A stretch of DNA of 33,475 bases from an uncultured Bacteroides sp. (GTDB taxonomy: Bacteria > Bacteroidota > Bacteroidia > Bacteroidales > Bacteroidaceae), in assembly GCA_947074295.1 (NCBI GenBank), contig CAMTPC010000029.1:1-33475 (forward strand), given 5' to 3'. The notes beneath the pieces are model-generated. The model ran no database searches. It worked only from the letters and a program-made list of their open reading frames with translations, and was not told the DNA's origin. Both the position numbers and the translations under genes were made by a program. Below are positions 25,522 to 33,475 of the stretch, one piece after another; the stretch's first letter is position 1; each line of letters starts with the position of its first letter.

Positions 25522-27450
25522 ATGAATTGGAAAGAACTGGAACCCAAGGCAATGGGCTTACGCCAAAAACTGTTGTCGCTGATGTCGAGTATAGAAGAGG
25601 AAAGCGCCGAGGATAAGAGATTGTTAAAGGTAAGTGACACTTTTAAAGTGGCGAAAGAGCTGATCGAGAGGCCCGAATATGATATCGTGGTATGTGGTGA
25701 AGTGAAAAAAGGCAAAAGCTCACTGCTCAATGCGATTATCGGTGAAGACTTGCTGCCTGTGAACAATGAAATAGCGACGTCGCAGGTGTTCAGGATCACC
25801 AATAGCCGGGCAGAGGCCTATGAACTGGTGTTTACGGATGGTAGCCGTCAACCGATAACCCGGGACCAATTGTCGCACTATGGTTCCCAGGTAGATGCCA
25901 ACCTGCGTGGGGAGCCGGTCTTTAAGGGACGCTCACTGGACTTTATCCAAATCAACTACCCCATCGAATTCTTGCCTGAAGGTGTCAACCTGGTAGATAC
26001 TCCCGGGCTGGGTGCTATCTATAAATCGCACGAAGCCATCACACAAAACTATGTTCGCAACGCCGCTGCAGTGATATTTGTGTTTGATCCAGAACGACCG
26101 TTGGTTCAGCAAGAGCAGGCTTTTATCGAGAAAGTGCTGGCCGTTACCCCTTATCTGCTTTTTGTGATGACCAAGGTGGATCTGTATAAAGAGGCGGTAT
26201 GGAGCAACCAAATCCGTCGCAGCGAGGAGCTACTGGCCAAACTGTTTGAAGCGAAACACTATCCGGCACCTCAAATATTTCCCATGTCGAGTGCGGCGCT
26301 TCGGCGCGCAGCGACCGAGGTGGATGAGGATGAGCGCGAGATGGAGATGGAAGACAGCTACTTCCCGGCTGTGAAGGAGGAACTGCTATATATGATGTAC
26401 AAGACGGTGGGAATGCTGCGCACGGGTTTTGCGCTGAGCGAGGTGGAAAAACAAACCATACGGGTACGTGCTTTTGTGGATGATCTGATAAAGGCCAGCG
26501 TGGCTGATACCAAAGATGCACAGGAGGCTTTGCGAAAGGGACGTGAGCAGTTGCAAATACGTTTACAATCGGACTGGGGACCAAACAGCGCTAAACGGGC
26601 TGCTGTGGACCATGAACTGAATGCAATCTGTGGTAGCGTCAACAGTAGGGCACAACAAATATTCCTGACAACTGGGACTATATACAAGAATTATGACTCG
26701 AAGATCGAAGCCATCACGTCACTGGACGAGTTTGAGGTTTTGGGCAAGACGATGCCCGTCGAGATCGTTAACGAGGTGTCATCGAGGTGGCAACGCATTG
26801 CCCGTGACGCACAAGATAAGGTGATGGCACAACTCAATATGGTGCAGGGGGAGATGGAGGACATAATGGTGTCTGACGCTTCGTTTCAAAAGGAGGATAT
26901 AGGAGTGAAAAAACTATCGGGTGCGGATAAATTCAACTGCTATCGAACGAGCTATATGAATGGGGTGATCACGAGTGGTATCGGTATGTCTATCATCGCT
27001 ACGCTGGGACTTGTGGCGCTTCCGATTATTGGACCTATCGCTTTTGTGGGTGCACTGCTTTGGGGCTTTTTTGGCGGGAAAGAGAGCGCACAAAAGAAAG
27101 CGCTCGCCGACAACAAGGTGATGTTCAAACAAGAGCTGAGTAAACTGCTCAATGAACTGTCGGCTCAACTGATGCATGTGCAAAAGGGCAATCGCTCTGT
27201 TGTGGGTGAATTTGTCTTCGAACTCAATAACTCGGCCCGTGAAGCGGTGAAGAATCTCTTTGAACAACAAAAGGCACAGTTGCAGGAGGAGGCGAAGAAA
27301 CTGGAAGAACAGGCCAAGAAAACGGCGGAAGAGAAGAAGCAGAATTTAGAACAGCTGAACGTCCTCCGTGCCACGTGGAACGCTATAGCTACGGAGGTGG
27401 TAAAGGCAGGAGATGTGTATAAAGAATTACAGAAAGTGTTTAACAAATAA
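25522..27450 (+). CDS. Dynamin-like GTPase with hydrophobic membrane segment
   Basis: Large GTPase of 642 residues. The G domain has the P-loop GEVKKGKSS (59-67), a switch Thr in EIATSQV, G3 DTPGLG at Asp159 and G4 TKVD at 217-220. A predicted helical stalk follows. At about 480-518 there is a long hydrophobic stretch (ITSGIGMSIIATLGLVALP then IIGPIAFVGALLWGFFGG), expected to be a membrane-inserting paddle as in bacterial dynamin-like proteins. A Lys/Glu/Gln-rich coiled coil (about 577-615) precedes the C-terminus. It should bind and reshape the cytoplasmic membrane in a GTP-dependent way. It forms a pair with the second dynamin gene of the operon, which lacks this segment. Spacing to the next gene is 32 bases. 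Confidence 0.92.
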   Translation: MNWKELEPKAMGLRQKLLSLMSSIEEESAEDKRLLKVSDTFKVAKELIERPEYDIVVCGEVKKGKSSLLNAIIGEDLLPVNNEIATSQVFRITNSRAEAYELVFTDGSRQPITRDQLSHYGSQVDANLRGEPVFKGRSLDFIQINYPIEFLPEGVNLVDTPGLGAIYKSHEAITQNYVRNAAAVIFVFDPERPLVQQEQAFIEKVLAVTPYLLFVMTKVDLYKEAVWSNQIRRSEELLAKLFEAKHYPAPQIFPMSSAALRRAATEVDEDEREMEMEDSYFPAVKEELLYMMYKTVGMLRTGFALSEVEKQTIRVRAFVDDLIKASVADTKDAQEALRKGREQLQIRLQSDWGPNSAKRAAVDHELNAICGSVNSRAQQIFLTTGTIYKNYDSKIEAITSLDEFEVLGKTMPVEIVNEVSSRWQRIARDAQDKVMAQLNMVQGEMEDIMVSDASFQKEDIGVKKLSGADKFNCYRTSYMNGVITSGIGMSIIATLGLVALPIIGPIAFVGALLWGFFGGKESAQKKALADNKVMFKQELSKLLNELSAQLMHVQKGNRSVVGEFVFELNNSAREAVKNLFEQQKAQLQEEAKKLEEQAKKTAEEKKQNLEQLNVLRATWNAIATEVVKAGDVYKELQKVFNK

Positions 27451-27482
27451 ATGAAACTACTAATTTATAAAACAAGAAGATT

Positions 27483-27932
27483 ATGATGATAAATGAAATT
27501 TCACGCAACTTGATACGCGAATGCTTGGACGAACTACAGTTTGCCAATGCGATAGACAAAGATGGTGACCTGTATACCTTGCTAAGAGCCGACGAGGATT
27601 TCGGGCACGATGTGATTGTGTATTACGCTGTCCAAGATGCTTGGCTGCGCGTTTTTGCCTATGCCGTGGATTATGAGGTAGAGGAAGGCGACCGCTATGT
27701 GATGCTTGATAAGATCAATAAATTCCATTTGGACTATATCTATGGGACTGTCTATATCGATGATCATAGCTGTATATGTATCCAACAGGGCTTTTTGCTG
27801 GACGAACCTGTGTCGCGTGACTATATACTGAAAAACTGCATCGAGTTCACCACCTCGCGTTTCTGGAAGTTCTTCTGCGATTTCGATAAGCAGTCGTTCG
27901 GGCTGAAGCTTCCTTCGAAAGACATGAATTGA
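27483..27932 (+). CDS. YbjN-like small protein (possible chaperone or adaptor)
   Basis: Protein of 149 residues without signal peptide or membrane segment. The strand-rich core (LYTLLRADEDFGHDVIVYYAV, VMLDKINKFHLDYIYGTVYID, CICIQQGFLLDEPVSRDYIL) followed by a final helix resembles the YbjN fold, which is related in shape to type III secretion chaperones. The match is made by pattern only and is moderate. Two ATG codons lie in tandem at 27483 and 27486. It ends six bases before the Hsp70-like gene, so the two are almost certainly co-translated. In this context it may present a client or bridge the ATPase to the dynamin-like proteins; that is inference. Confidence 0.7.
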   Translation: MMINEISRNLIRECLDELQFANAIDKDGDLYTLLRADEDFGHDVIVYYAVQDAWLRVFAYAVDYEVEEGDRYVMLDKINKFHLDYIYGTVYIDDHSCICIQQGFLLDEPVSRDYILKNCIEFTTSRFWKFFCDFDKQSFGLKLPSKDMN

Positions 27933-27938
27933 TCGTTA

Positions 27939-30065
27939 ATGCCTGATGATATGCCCCAGATAGGAATTGACTTTGGTACTTCATTCTGCTCTGCTTCCTG
28001 GATCAACCCGGTTACAGGCAGGGCGGAATCTATTCGTTTTAGTGGAGAGCTGAAGATCCCTTCAATTGTCTATTACCCTCCGGGTGAATCCACTCCGATA
28101 GTGGGCAAGGCGGCCTATGCAGTGTTTGACAACTGCCGGCAGCTGGATTCGTGCGAAGAGATAGATGCGGTCATGGAGGGAATGTTCACGGGCCTGAAAC
28201 GCACCATGCGACAAGGCTTGAAACACTATCTGCCCAATGGCACAAAAATGAGGCACGAGGCTTTGATCGCCGAACTGTTCAGGTATATCCGTCACGAAGC
28301 CGAAGAGCTCTGCTTTGAAGGGAACAAGGTGACGAAGGTGGTGATCACGCATCCGGTGGAGTTTGAAGTGTTCAAGAAAGATATGCTACGTGAAGCTGCA
28401 TGCATGGCAGGATTCACCCAGGTGGACTTGCTGATGGAGCCTATAGCGGCTGCGATGGGCTATATGAACAGCCGCAAGATGGATAGCCGGAATGTGCTGG
28501 TGTATGACTTTGGTGCGGGTACCTTTGACGTGGCTTTCGTGCAATTTGATGACAGGGGAGAGTGTCGCGTGGCACCTTCTCCTATCGGCGACCCCAATTG
28601 CGGCGGTGACGATATCGACCGTTTATTGTACAGCCGCTGGGAACAGCTGGCTCACGAGAAATATGGCAGGGGAATCGCTGCAGAGGAAGGTCGGATTGAT
28701 GTATCTTTCGAGAAAATGGAGTGTACCAAGCAAAAGGAACTGATGTCCGTGCGTAGTGGCGGCTTCAAGTATCGTGTCATCTTGCCGCCACCGGGTTTCT
28801 GTCGTTTGGAGATGAACCTGTCGCCCGAGGAATGGGAGACGTTGATCGCATCTGTCGTGGATCGCTCCATTGAGAAGACCAGGCAGATGGTGGAGCGTAT
28901 AGCGCAGGCCGGATTCTCCATCGACCAGGCGATCATGATCGGGGGGAGTTCGCAGATACCGCAGATTGCCCAGAAGCTGAAGGCGATATTGCCTGTGGAA
29001 CCACAACGGGTAATGGATCTGGATGTAGCGGTGGCGCATGGCGCCGCCTTGTTTGGAGCTGGCATCAAGATAAAGCCGGAAGCAACCGCTCCTGAACCGC
29101 CGCAACCTCCAAAGCCACAACCCATAGAGGAGGAAATTCTCCCTTATGAACCTGCTCCGGATGTGATGCTAAGGGCTTGCTGCGATCCGCATCATCAGCG
29201 ATTCGGCTACCTTGATGCGGATGGCACGCTGGTCATTCCTTATAAATATAATAAGGCGCGCGACTTTAGTGATGGCTTGGGACTCGTTGCTCTGGAAGGA
29301 AAGTGTGGCTTTATCGACCCGAAAGATGAGGTCGTGATTGACTTGAAATACGAGGATGCCTATCCATTCAGTGAGGGATTGGCGCTGATACGGTATAACG
29401 GAAAATATGGATACATCGATACTACGGGGAAAGAAGTGGTGGCATGTAGATATGATGGCGCTTATTCGTTCAGCGATGGAATGGCCCGTGTGGAGTCGGG
29501 CGACCGCAAGGGGTTTATCAACCGCAAAGGGCAGGTGCTTTTCAGTTGTGGCATGGACCGCGTTCTTTCATTTGCTGGAGGTAGGGCCTTGATGCAACAC
29601 AAAGGCAAGTGGGGCTATATCGACAAGATGGGGAAGGCGGTGATTCTTTGTCGCTATCAGGATGCCTACGGGTTTAGTGAAGGGCTGGCATGGGTGCGCT
29701 CGCTTGATAAATGGGGTGCCATTGATCCGGATGGGACCGTAGTGATCCCTTTTGGCTTTGACGATGTACACTCTTTCAGCGATGGCGTGGCGCCAGTAAA
29801 ATTTGGCGGCAGGTGGGGCATCATCGATAAGACGGGAAACGTGGTGGCTCCCAATAAATATGACGGCGCTCGGGCCTTCAGTGAAGGACTGGCCTTGATT
29901 CGGAGGGAAGGCAAATGGGGCTATATCGACTCTAAAGGGGATGAGGTGATCTCTTGCCACTTTGAGAGGGCCGATAGCTTCTGCAAAGGGCTGGCACGTG
30001 TGGAACGGGATGGCAAAATAGCTTATATCAATAAGACAGGTAGGATTGTGATGGTATCTTCGTAA
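27939..30065 (+). CDS. Hsp70-type ATPase fused to WG repeats
   Basis: Protein of 708 residues. Residues 1 to about 375 are an Hsp70/actin-fold ATPase: phosphate 1 motif IGIDFGTSF (Asp11), phosphate 2 VYDFGAGTFDVAF (Asp190) and adenosine motif IMIGGSSQIPQI (near 333). A proline-rich linker (EPPQPPKPQP, near 390) leads to nine WG-type repeats from residue 421 with an exact 34-residue period (RFGYLD, KCGFID, KYGYID, RKGFIN, KWGYID, KWGAID, RWGIID, KWGYID and a truncated KIAYIN). These occupy the place of the peptide-binding domain and lid of DnaK. The WG array presumably recognises a partner or client. A GrpE-like protein is encoded two genes downstream; no DnaJ is in the window. The next gene starts 21 bases on. 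Confidence 0.93.
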   Translation: MPDDMPQIGIDFGTSFCSASWINPVTGRAESIRFSGELKIPSIVYYPPGESTPIVGKAAYAVFDNCRQLDSCEEIDAVMEGMFTGLKRTMRQGLKHYLPNGTKMRHEALIAELFRYIRHEAEELCFEGNKVTKVVITHPVEFEVFKKDMLREAACMAGFTQVDLLMEPIAAAMGYMNSRKMDSRNVLVYDFGAGTFDVAFVQFDDRGECRVAPSPIGDPNCGGDDIDRLLYSRWEQLAHEKYGRGIAAEEGRIDVSFEKMECTKQKELMSVRSGGFKYRVILPPPGFCRLEMNLSPEEWETLIASVVDRSIEKTRQMVERIAQAGFSIDQAIMIGGSSQIPQIAQKLKAILPVEPQRVMDLDVAVAHGAALFGAGIKIKPEATAPEPPQPPKPQPIEEEILPYEPAPDVMLRACCDPHHQRFGYLDADGTLVIPYKYNKARDFSDGLGLVALEGKCGFIDPKDEVVIDLKYEDAYPFSEGLALIRYNGKYGYIDTTGKEVVACRYDGAYSFSDGMARVESGDRKGFINRKGQVLFSCGMDRVLSFAGGRALMQHKGKWGYIDKMGKAVILCRYQDAYGFSEGLAWVRSLDKWGAIDPDGTVVIPFGFDDVHSFSDGVAPVKFGGRWGIIDKTGNVVAPNKYDGARAFSEGLALIRREGKWGYIDSKGDEVISCHFERADSFCKGLARVERDGKIAYINKTGRIVMVSS
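29199..30062 (+). repeat. WG-repeat coding array, nine units of 102 bases
   Basis: The 3' part of the Hsp70-like gene repeats every 102 bases (34 codons). Units are similar in protein sequence (pattern WGYID..G..V....YD.A..FSEGLA.V) but well diverged in DNA, so this is an old coding repeat, not a CRISPR or satellite array. Confidence 0.85.
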
Positions 30066-30086
30066 GAGGATGGTTTCTTATAAGTA

Positions 30087-31778
30087 ATGTACAAGCAAAT
30101 GGAGGGACAAACGATAGGTAACCAAGAAGTGAGGAAGACACAGGCATTGATAACTCGAATGCTGGAATTCATCAATAGATCTCCCTGGAAGGGTGAATGC
30201 AGCGCTCGTCTGGAACGTTTGCTGATACGTACCGAACAACCTTGCGAGTTGGCTATAGCCGGCCGTGTGAAAGCCGGTAAAAGCTCTTTCCTAAATGCAC
30301 TTCTGGGAGATGACTTGGCTCTGGTAGGCACGAGCGAAACAACCGCTACCATTAATTTCTTCCGCTATGGCGTGCCGCAGGATCCTGAGCGGCCGATTCG
30401 TGTCATTTGGGAAGATGGACGCGAAGAGTTTCACCCACGTAGCTTCCTCGACTCACTGCAAGGCAACAGCAAAGAGGTGTTGGAACGCGCACAAGGCATC
30501 AACCGTTTGGAATATTTTGTGCCCAATGAGATGCTGCGCAATGTGACGCTTGTGGATACTCCGGGGACAGATGCCATAGTAGATGAACATGAGGAAAGGG
30601 CCGATGACTATTTCAGCAAAGAGAAAGAGGTGTTGAGAGCCAAGCACAGTGATCAATCAAAGGTGCTGACCGAGCGTGCAGATGCCGTGGTGTATATCAC
30701 CGAACGTGTGCCCACGCAGTCCAATAAATCTTTCCTGACCCGATACTTCGGCAACGAGGGCCATGCATCGTCGGCCATGAACGCTATCGGGGTGATGACT
30801 AAAATTGATTTGATGGTGAGCAACACCGGCGAAGTGATGCCTGCTGATGAGGTGAAACAGATGAGCGATCGGGTGGCACAGGCGCTGAAAGACGAACTGA
30901 ACGATGTGATGCCGGTATCGGCGGGCATCTACCGTGCGGTCAATCGCCTCAAGGAGTCGGGACAACTGGAAACGATGTGGCAACAGCTGAAGCGCATTCC
31001 CGATACTTTCTTTAAGAAATTACTGGCTAATGAGCAACGCTTCCTGACCGAAGAAAAGATCTATGCCAAGCGATGTGACGAAGCGGGTATAAGGATGTTG
31101 TCAACAGAAGAACGCGCCTACCTGCTGGGTCAGCTGGATTGGCGCGTGTTCATGGTGGTGGCTGAATATCTTTACCGTTATCCGCTGGATGAGGCTGTGG
31201 AGAGGATGATCAGCTATTCTGGAATGGAACAGGTGCGCGAGATCTTAGAAAAACATTTCTTCCAGCGCTCGCGTATCATCCGTTGCTCGGCTATCGTCAA
31301 AGAGCTGCATCGACTTCTGGTAGAGATGGAGCGCGATGAACTCTATTATAAACGTCGTGAGATGAATAACCGCGACCTTTTCTGTGACTTCATCAATACG
31401 CATCCTCAAGCCCATACGGCGATCGCCGAGGAATTGCGCCGCTTCGTAGCCGATAATTCTATCACGCAACAGGAAGTGACGGACTACCAGCATGAGATAG
31501 AGCAATTGTTGCGGCAGGTGGAAACCTTGCAAATGGAGTTCGCGCAAACCACCGAAAGTAATGAGGCGTTGGTGTTGTTGCACAAATGCCGCAATGATTT
31601 CAGTGTGAAAGAGCTACAGGAACTGGAGCGTCTTTTCGGCCTTTATCATCACGATGGCGGTGAACCGCTTGTCGGTACGCGACAGCGATACTGGCGTAGC
31701 AAGGAGATGACTATGCGTGGCGACAAGGATGTGATGCGAGTGATAGAACTAGCCATACAAGCCTATGGCGATTTATAA
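30087..31778 (+). CDS. Second dynamin-like GTPase, soluble type
   Basis: GTPase of 563 residues. The G domain has P-loop GRVKAGKSS (59-67, the same position as in the first dynamin), a Thr-rich switch in GTSETTATINF, G3 DTPGTD at Asp157 and G4 TKID at 238-241. The rest is helical, with a coiled-coil region around 470-510 (EIEQLLRQVETLQMEF). Unlike the first dynamin-like protein it has no hydrophobic paddle, so it is probably recruited by its partner, as in other bacterial dynamin pairs. ATG 30087 is taken as start; ATG 30099 is possible. Spacing to the GrpE-like gene is 23 bases. Confidence 0.9.
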   Translation: MYKQMEGQTIGNQEVRKTQALITRMLEFINRSPWKGECSARLERLLIRTEQPCELAIAGRVKAGKSSFLNALLGDDLALVGTSETTATINFFRYGVPQDPERPIRVIWEDGREEFHPRSFLDSLQGNSKEVLERAQGINRLEYFVPNEMLRNVTLVDTPGTDAIVDEHEERADDYFSKEKEVLRAKHSDQSKVLTERADAVVYITERVPTQSNKSFLTRYFGNEGHASSAMNAIGVMTKIDLMVSNTGEVMPADEVKQMSDRVAQALKDELNDVMPVSAGIYRAVNRLKESGQLETMWQQLKRIPDTFFKKLLANEQRFLTEEKIYAKRCDEAGIRMLSTEERAYLLGQLDWRVFMVVAEYLYRYPLDEAVERMISYSGMEQVREILEKHFFQRSRIIRCSAIVKELHRLLVEMERDELYYKRREMNNRDLFCDFINTHPQAHTAIAEELRRFVADNSITQQEVTDYQHEIEQLLRQVETLQMEFAQTTESNEALVLLHKCRNDFSVKELQELERLFGLYHHDGGEPLVGTRQRYWRSKEMTMRGDKDVMRVIELAIQAYGDL

Positions 31779-31801
31779 CCCAATACTAAACAAATCTGCT
31801 T

Positions 31802-32416
31802 ATGATTCACTTCTTTAAACGTTTGTTTCGCTTCACCGATGAGGAGAAACCAGAGACATGTCCATTGCATCAACCTTTGTTCGATCAGGCGCTATCGGAA
31901 GAACTGCCCTCCATTACGGCCGGTTTTGATACGTCTCTTGTTGGCGATGATTCAGTGGAGTGGACTACAGAACCTATCCCATCGGCAGAAGAAATACAGC
32001 TTACCCCAATCGCTACTTCCATAATTCCTTCCGGTAGTTCATCTGATGATCCTATATCGGTAGATGCGTCCTCTACTCCTTTGGAGGAAACACCTGAATC
32101 ATTGTCTGACAATAAGGCTTATATCGGGCTGATCGAGCAGAACTGTGATTTGATAAAAGAGTTCGAACGCTATCTGCCTCGCATGACTAGCGAGGAGTCG
32201 CGTGAGCTGCTTCAGCTGATGTTGCAACGGCTGCGCGAGGCTATGTACCTCTCTGGCGCTACGCCTATCGAAGGAGATGCTGACTATGACTCGTTGCGTC
32301 ATATCCCCGATCCGATGACCGTGGTCAAAGAAGGTGCACCTATCGAGGAGACCATTCAGCCGGGTGTGGCTATAGGAAATAGAGTCTTTGTACGAGCTCA
32401 GGTTCGGCTAAAATAA
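31802..32416 (+). CDS. GrpE-like nucleotide exchange factor with disordered N-terminal half
   Basis: Protein of 204 residues, last gene of the operon. The end, residues 152-204, closely resembles the GrpE beta-wing that opens the Hsp70 nucleotide cleft: an acidic D-Y-D then H in DYDSLRHIPDP, VVKEGAPIEETIQPGVAIG and RVFVRAQVRLK. A helix at about 107-145 (IEQNCDLIKEFERYLPRM and ELLQLMLQRLREAM) would be the shorter counterpart of the GrpE long helix. The first 15 residues (MIHFFKRLFRF) look like an amphipathic membrane-touching helix, and residues about 16-100 are acidic, Ser/Thr-rich and probably disordered. It is shaped to serve the Hsp70-WG ATPase of the same operon. No terminator is seen before the convergent recO gene. 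Confidence 0.75.
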   Translation: MIHFFKRLFRFTDEEKPETCPLHQPLFDQALSEELPSITAGFDTSLVGDDSVEWTTEPIPSAEEIQLTPIATSIIPSGSSSDDPISVDASSTPLEETPESLSDNKAYIGLIEQNCDLIKEFERYLPRMTSEESRELLQLMLQRLREAMYLSGATPIEGDADYDSLRHIPDPMTVVKEGAPIEETIQPGVAIGNRVFVRAQVRLK

Positions 32417-32437
32417 TTAATAGCGGCCACAAATAAC

Positions 32438-33166
32438 TCAATCAAACAATCCCTTGAGCACGTCCAAGGATTTCAAGATGGGGAAATCGGGCAAGTGCAG
32501 ACGGTAGTATTCATTGATCAACTCTAGGCAACGCTGGCGCTGCTGGCGGTTCATCTTGAACAAGTGCATGGTGTCATAGTTCATCCGCATCAACTGGTAA
32601 AACTGGGCCGACTCTTCCTTATTAATATAGTGAGAGTGCGCGAAATTGCCTTGCGGTACGAATACGGCATTGAGCAGGTCGAAATGATAACCTTCCTCAT
32701 AATCTTCTATATTGGGATACAACCCTAAAAAACGTGAAAGTCGCATCAGAAACACCAGATGGAAGTTGGCAAACCCTGCAGCGCAATTGTCTAACCACTC
32801 TATGGAATGGCTGAGATAGTGAAAGAGGGGAGTGTTCTCGCCCTCTTCGCGGATGGCACGATAAAGGAATTCGGCCAAGAAGAGTGCGATGGTCGACTTG
32901 TAAGGGTCGTAGGGGAGTGACGCGAAGGTCTGATGGGCTTTCGCCTCCTTGAGCCGACGCAAATTGCCCTTGGGATTGCCGCTCGCCTCGAACTCGATCA
33001 ACGCGAGGGGCTGAAAAAGCACGGTCTTGACCTTGGACTTGCGCGAGCGGGGTATCGAGGCGATATAAGACGAACGCCCAGAGTGGGAGGTATACATCTC
33101 TATAATAAGGGAGGTATCATTGTATTTTAGGGTGTGGAGCACAATGCCGAGGTCTTTTTGCTGCAT
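32438..33166 (-). CDS. recO: DNA repair protein RecO
   Basis: Protein of 242 residues with the RecO arrangement: an N-terminal OB-fold ([23 protein letters not shown] ends with the [15 protein letters not shown] segment; quoted parts are consecutive strands) followed by a helical domain ([23 protein letters not shown] and [19 protein letters not shown] region). It loads RecA onto SSB-coated DNA together with RecR and anneals strands. Length fits the family. It is convergent with the chaperone-dynamin operon, 21 bases apart, without a visible terminator between. Confidence 0.95.
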   Translation of the reverse strand: MQQKDLGIVLHTLKYNDTSLIIEMYTSHSGRSSYIASIPRSRKSKVKTVLFQPLALIEFEASGNPKGNLRRLKEAKAHQTFASLPYDPYKSTIALFLAEFLYRAIREEGENTPLFHYLSHSIEWLDNCAAGFANFHLVFLMRLSRFLGLYPNIEDYEEGYHFDLLNAVFVPQGNFAHSHYINKEESAQFYQLMRMNYDTMHLFKMNRQQRQRCLELINEYYRLHLPDFPILKSLDVLKGLFD

Positions 33167-33186
33167 GGCGAATAGGTTTTGGACTA

Positions 33187-33194
33187 CAAATCTA
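33187..33194 (-). promoter_or_regulatory. Candidate -7 box of recO
   Basis: The minus strand reads TAGATTTG, fitting TAnnTTTG, 20 bases before the recO start. No TTTG lies at the expected -33 distance. Confidence 0.45.
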
Positions 33195-33352
33195 CTAAAA
33201 AAGATACCATACCTAGATGCTTCTGCTCTTTTTATACCGCTTAAATACCCCAGAAACAGCGTTTTTAAATGTTACAGAATAGAGGGTATCTGTTAAGTAG
33301 TAGTTAAAAACAACGTTTTTGGGCGCGAAAGTGCATTTTTCTATGATTGATG

Positions 33353-33383
33353 TTTGGTGATTCAGAAAAAGTACTTACCTTTG
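33353..33383 (+). promoter_or_regulatory. Promoter of the tRNA-Glu gene
   Basis: TTTG at 33353-33356, a 19-base spacer and TACCTTTG at 33376-33383 match the Bacteroidota consensus fully. Transcription would start near 33390, about 60 bases before the tRNA. Confidence 0.85.
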
Positions 33384-33449
33384 CAACCGAAATCGAGAAA
33401 CAAATATGTGACTCGGAGGCAAATCGGCGGAAACGCCAACAGCCAGTGA

Positions 33450-33475
33450 GGCCCATTCGTCTATCGGTTAGGACG
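33450..33475 (+). tRNA. tRNA-Glu, 5' part only
   Basis: The last 26 bases (GGCCCATTCGTCTATCGG then TTAGGACG) match the acceptor 5' strand, D-stem and D-loop of Bacteroidales tRNA-Glu. The anticodon lies beyond the window, so the identity rests on the match of the 5' part. Confidence 0.75.

Noticed and set aside
29199..30062. Regular 102-base repeats considered as CRISPR or satellite DNA
   Set aside because: They are in frame throughout, encode WG repeats and are diverged in DNA; there are no identical repeats with unique spacers.

Overview
The window looks like a chromosome segment from a member of the Bacteroidales (Bacteroides-type). The evidence is a SusC/SusD pair, a hybrid two-component system (HTCS) regulator with a periplasmic propeller, several lipoproteins with lipoboxes, and promoters of the Bacteroidota type (TTTG, 19-21 bases, TAnnTTTG) with almost no Shine-Dalgarno signals. 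Genus and species cannot be told from the sequence alone. No transposase, phage gene or CRISPR array was seen.

Left part (1-16.8 kb): an HTCS regulator running off the left edge and a divergent CBM9-like gene; a TPR protein ending in a retropepsin-like aspartyl protease domain; an Ig-like lipoprotein overlapping a DUF3108 gene; a convergent, tail-overlapping hotdog thioesterase; a two-gene unit of GH88 unsaturated glucuronyl hydrolase and serine-type sulfatase, probably for the final steps of sulfated glycosaminoglycan or similar uronate-glycan breakdown; cysS; a lipocalin-like lipoprotein; and a 76-residue protein made almost entirely of a five-residue xxAPx repeat.

Middle (16.8-24.1 kb, minus strand): a SusD lipoprotein and SusC TonB-dependent transporter with a strong terminator, and upstream of them a cytosolic hybrid histidine kinase (GAF, PAS, HisKA, HATPase, receiver). 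No glycan-degrading enzyme is next to this SusCD pair.

Right part (24.6-32.4 kb, plus strand): the most unusual segment. Six tightly spaced genes encode a C39/papain-like cysteine peptidase-like protein with an acidic tail, a dynamin-like GTPase with a hydrophobic segment, a YbjN-like small protein, an Hsp70-type ATPase whose substrate-binding domain is replaced by nine 34-residue WG repeats, a second, soluble dynamin-like GTPase, and a GrpE-like protein that would be a dedicated nucleotide exchange factor. I infer a chaperone-driven membrane-remodelling or envelope-stress/defence module; its biological role is not shown by the sequence. The window ends with convergent recO and the first 26 bases of a tRNA-Glu behind a near-perfect promoter.
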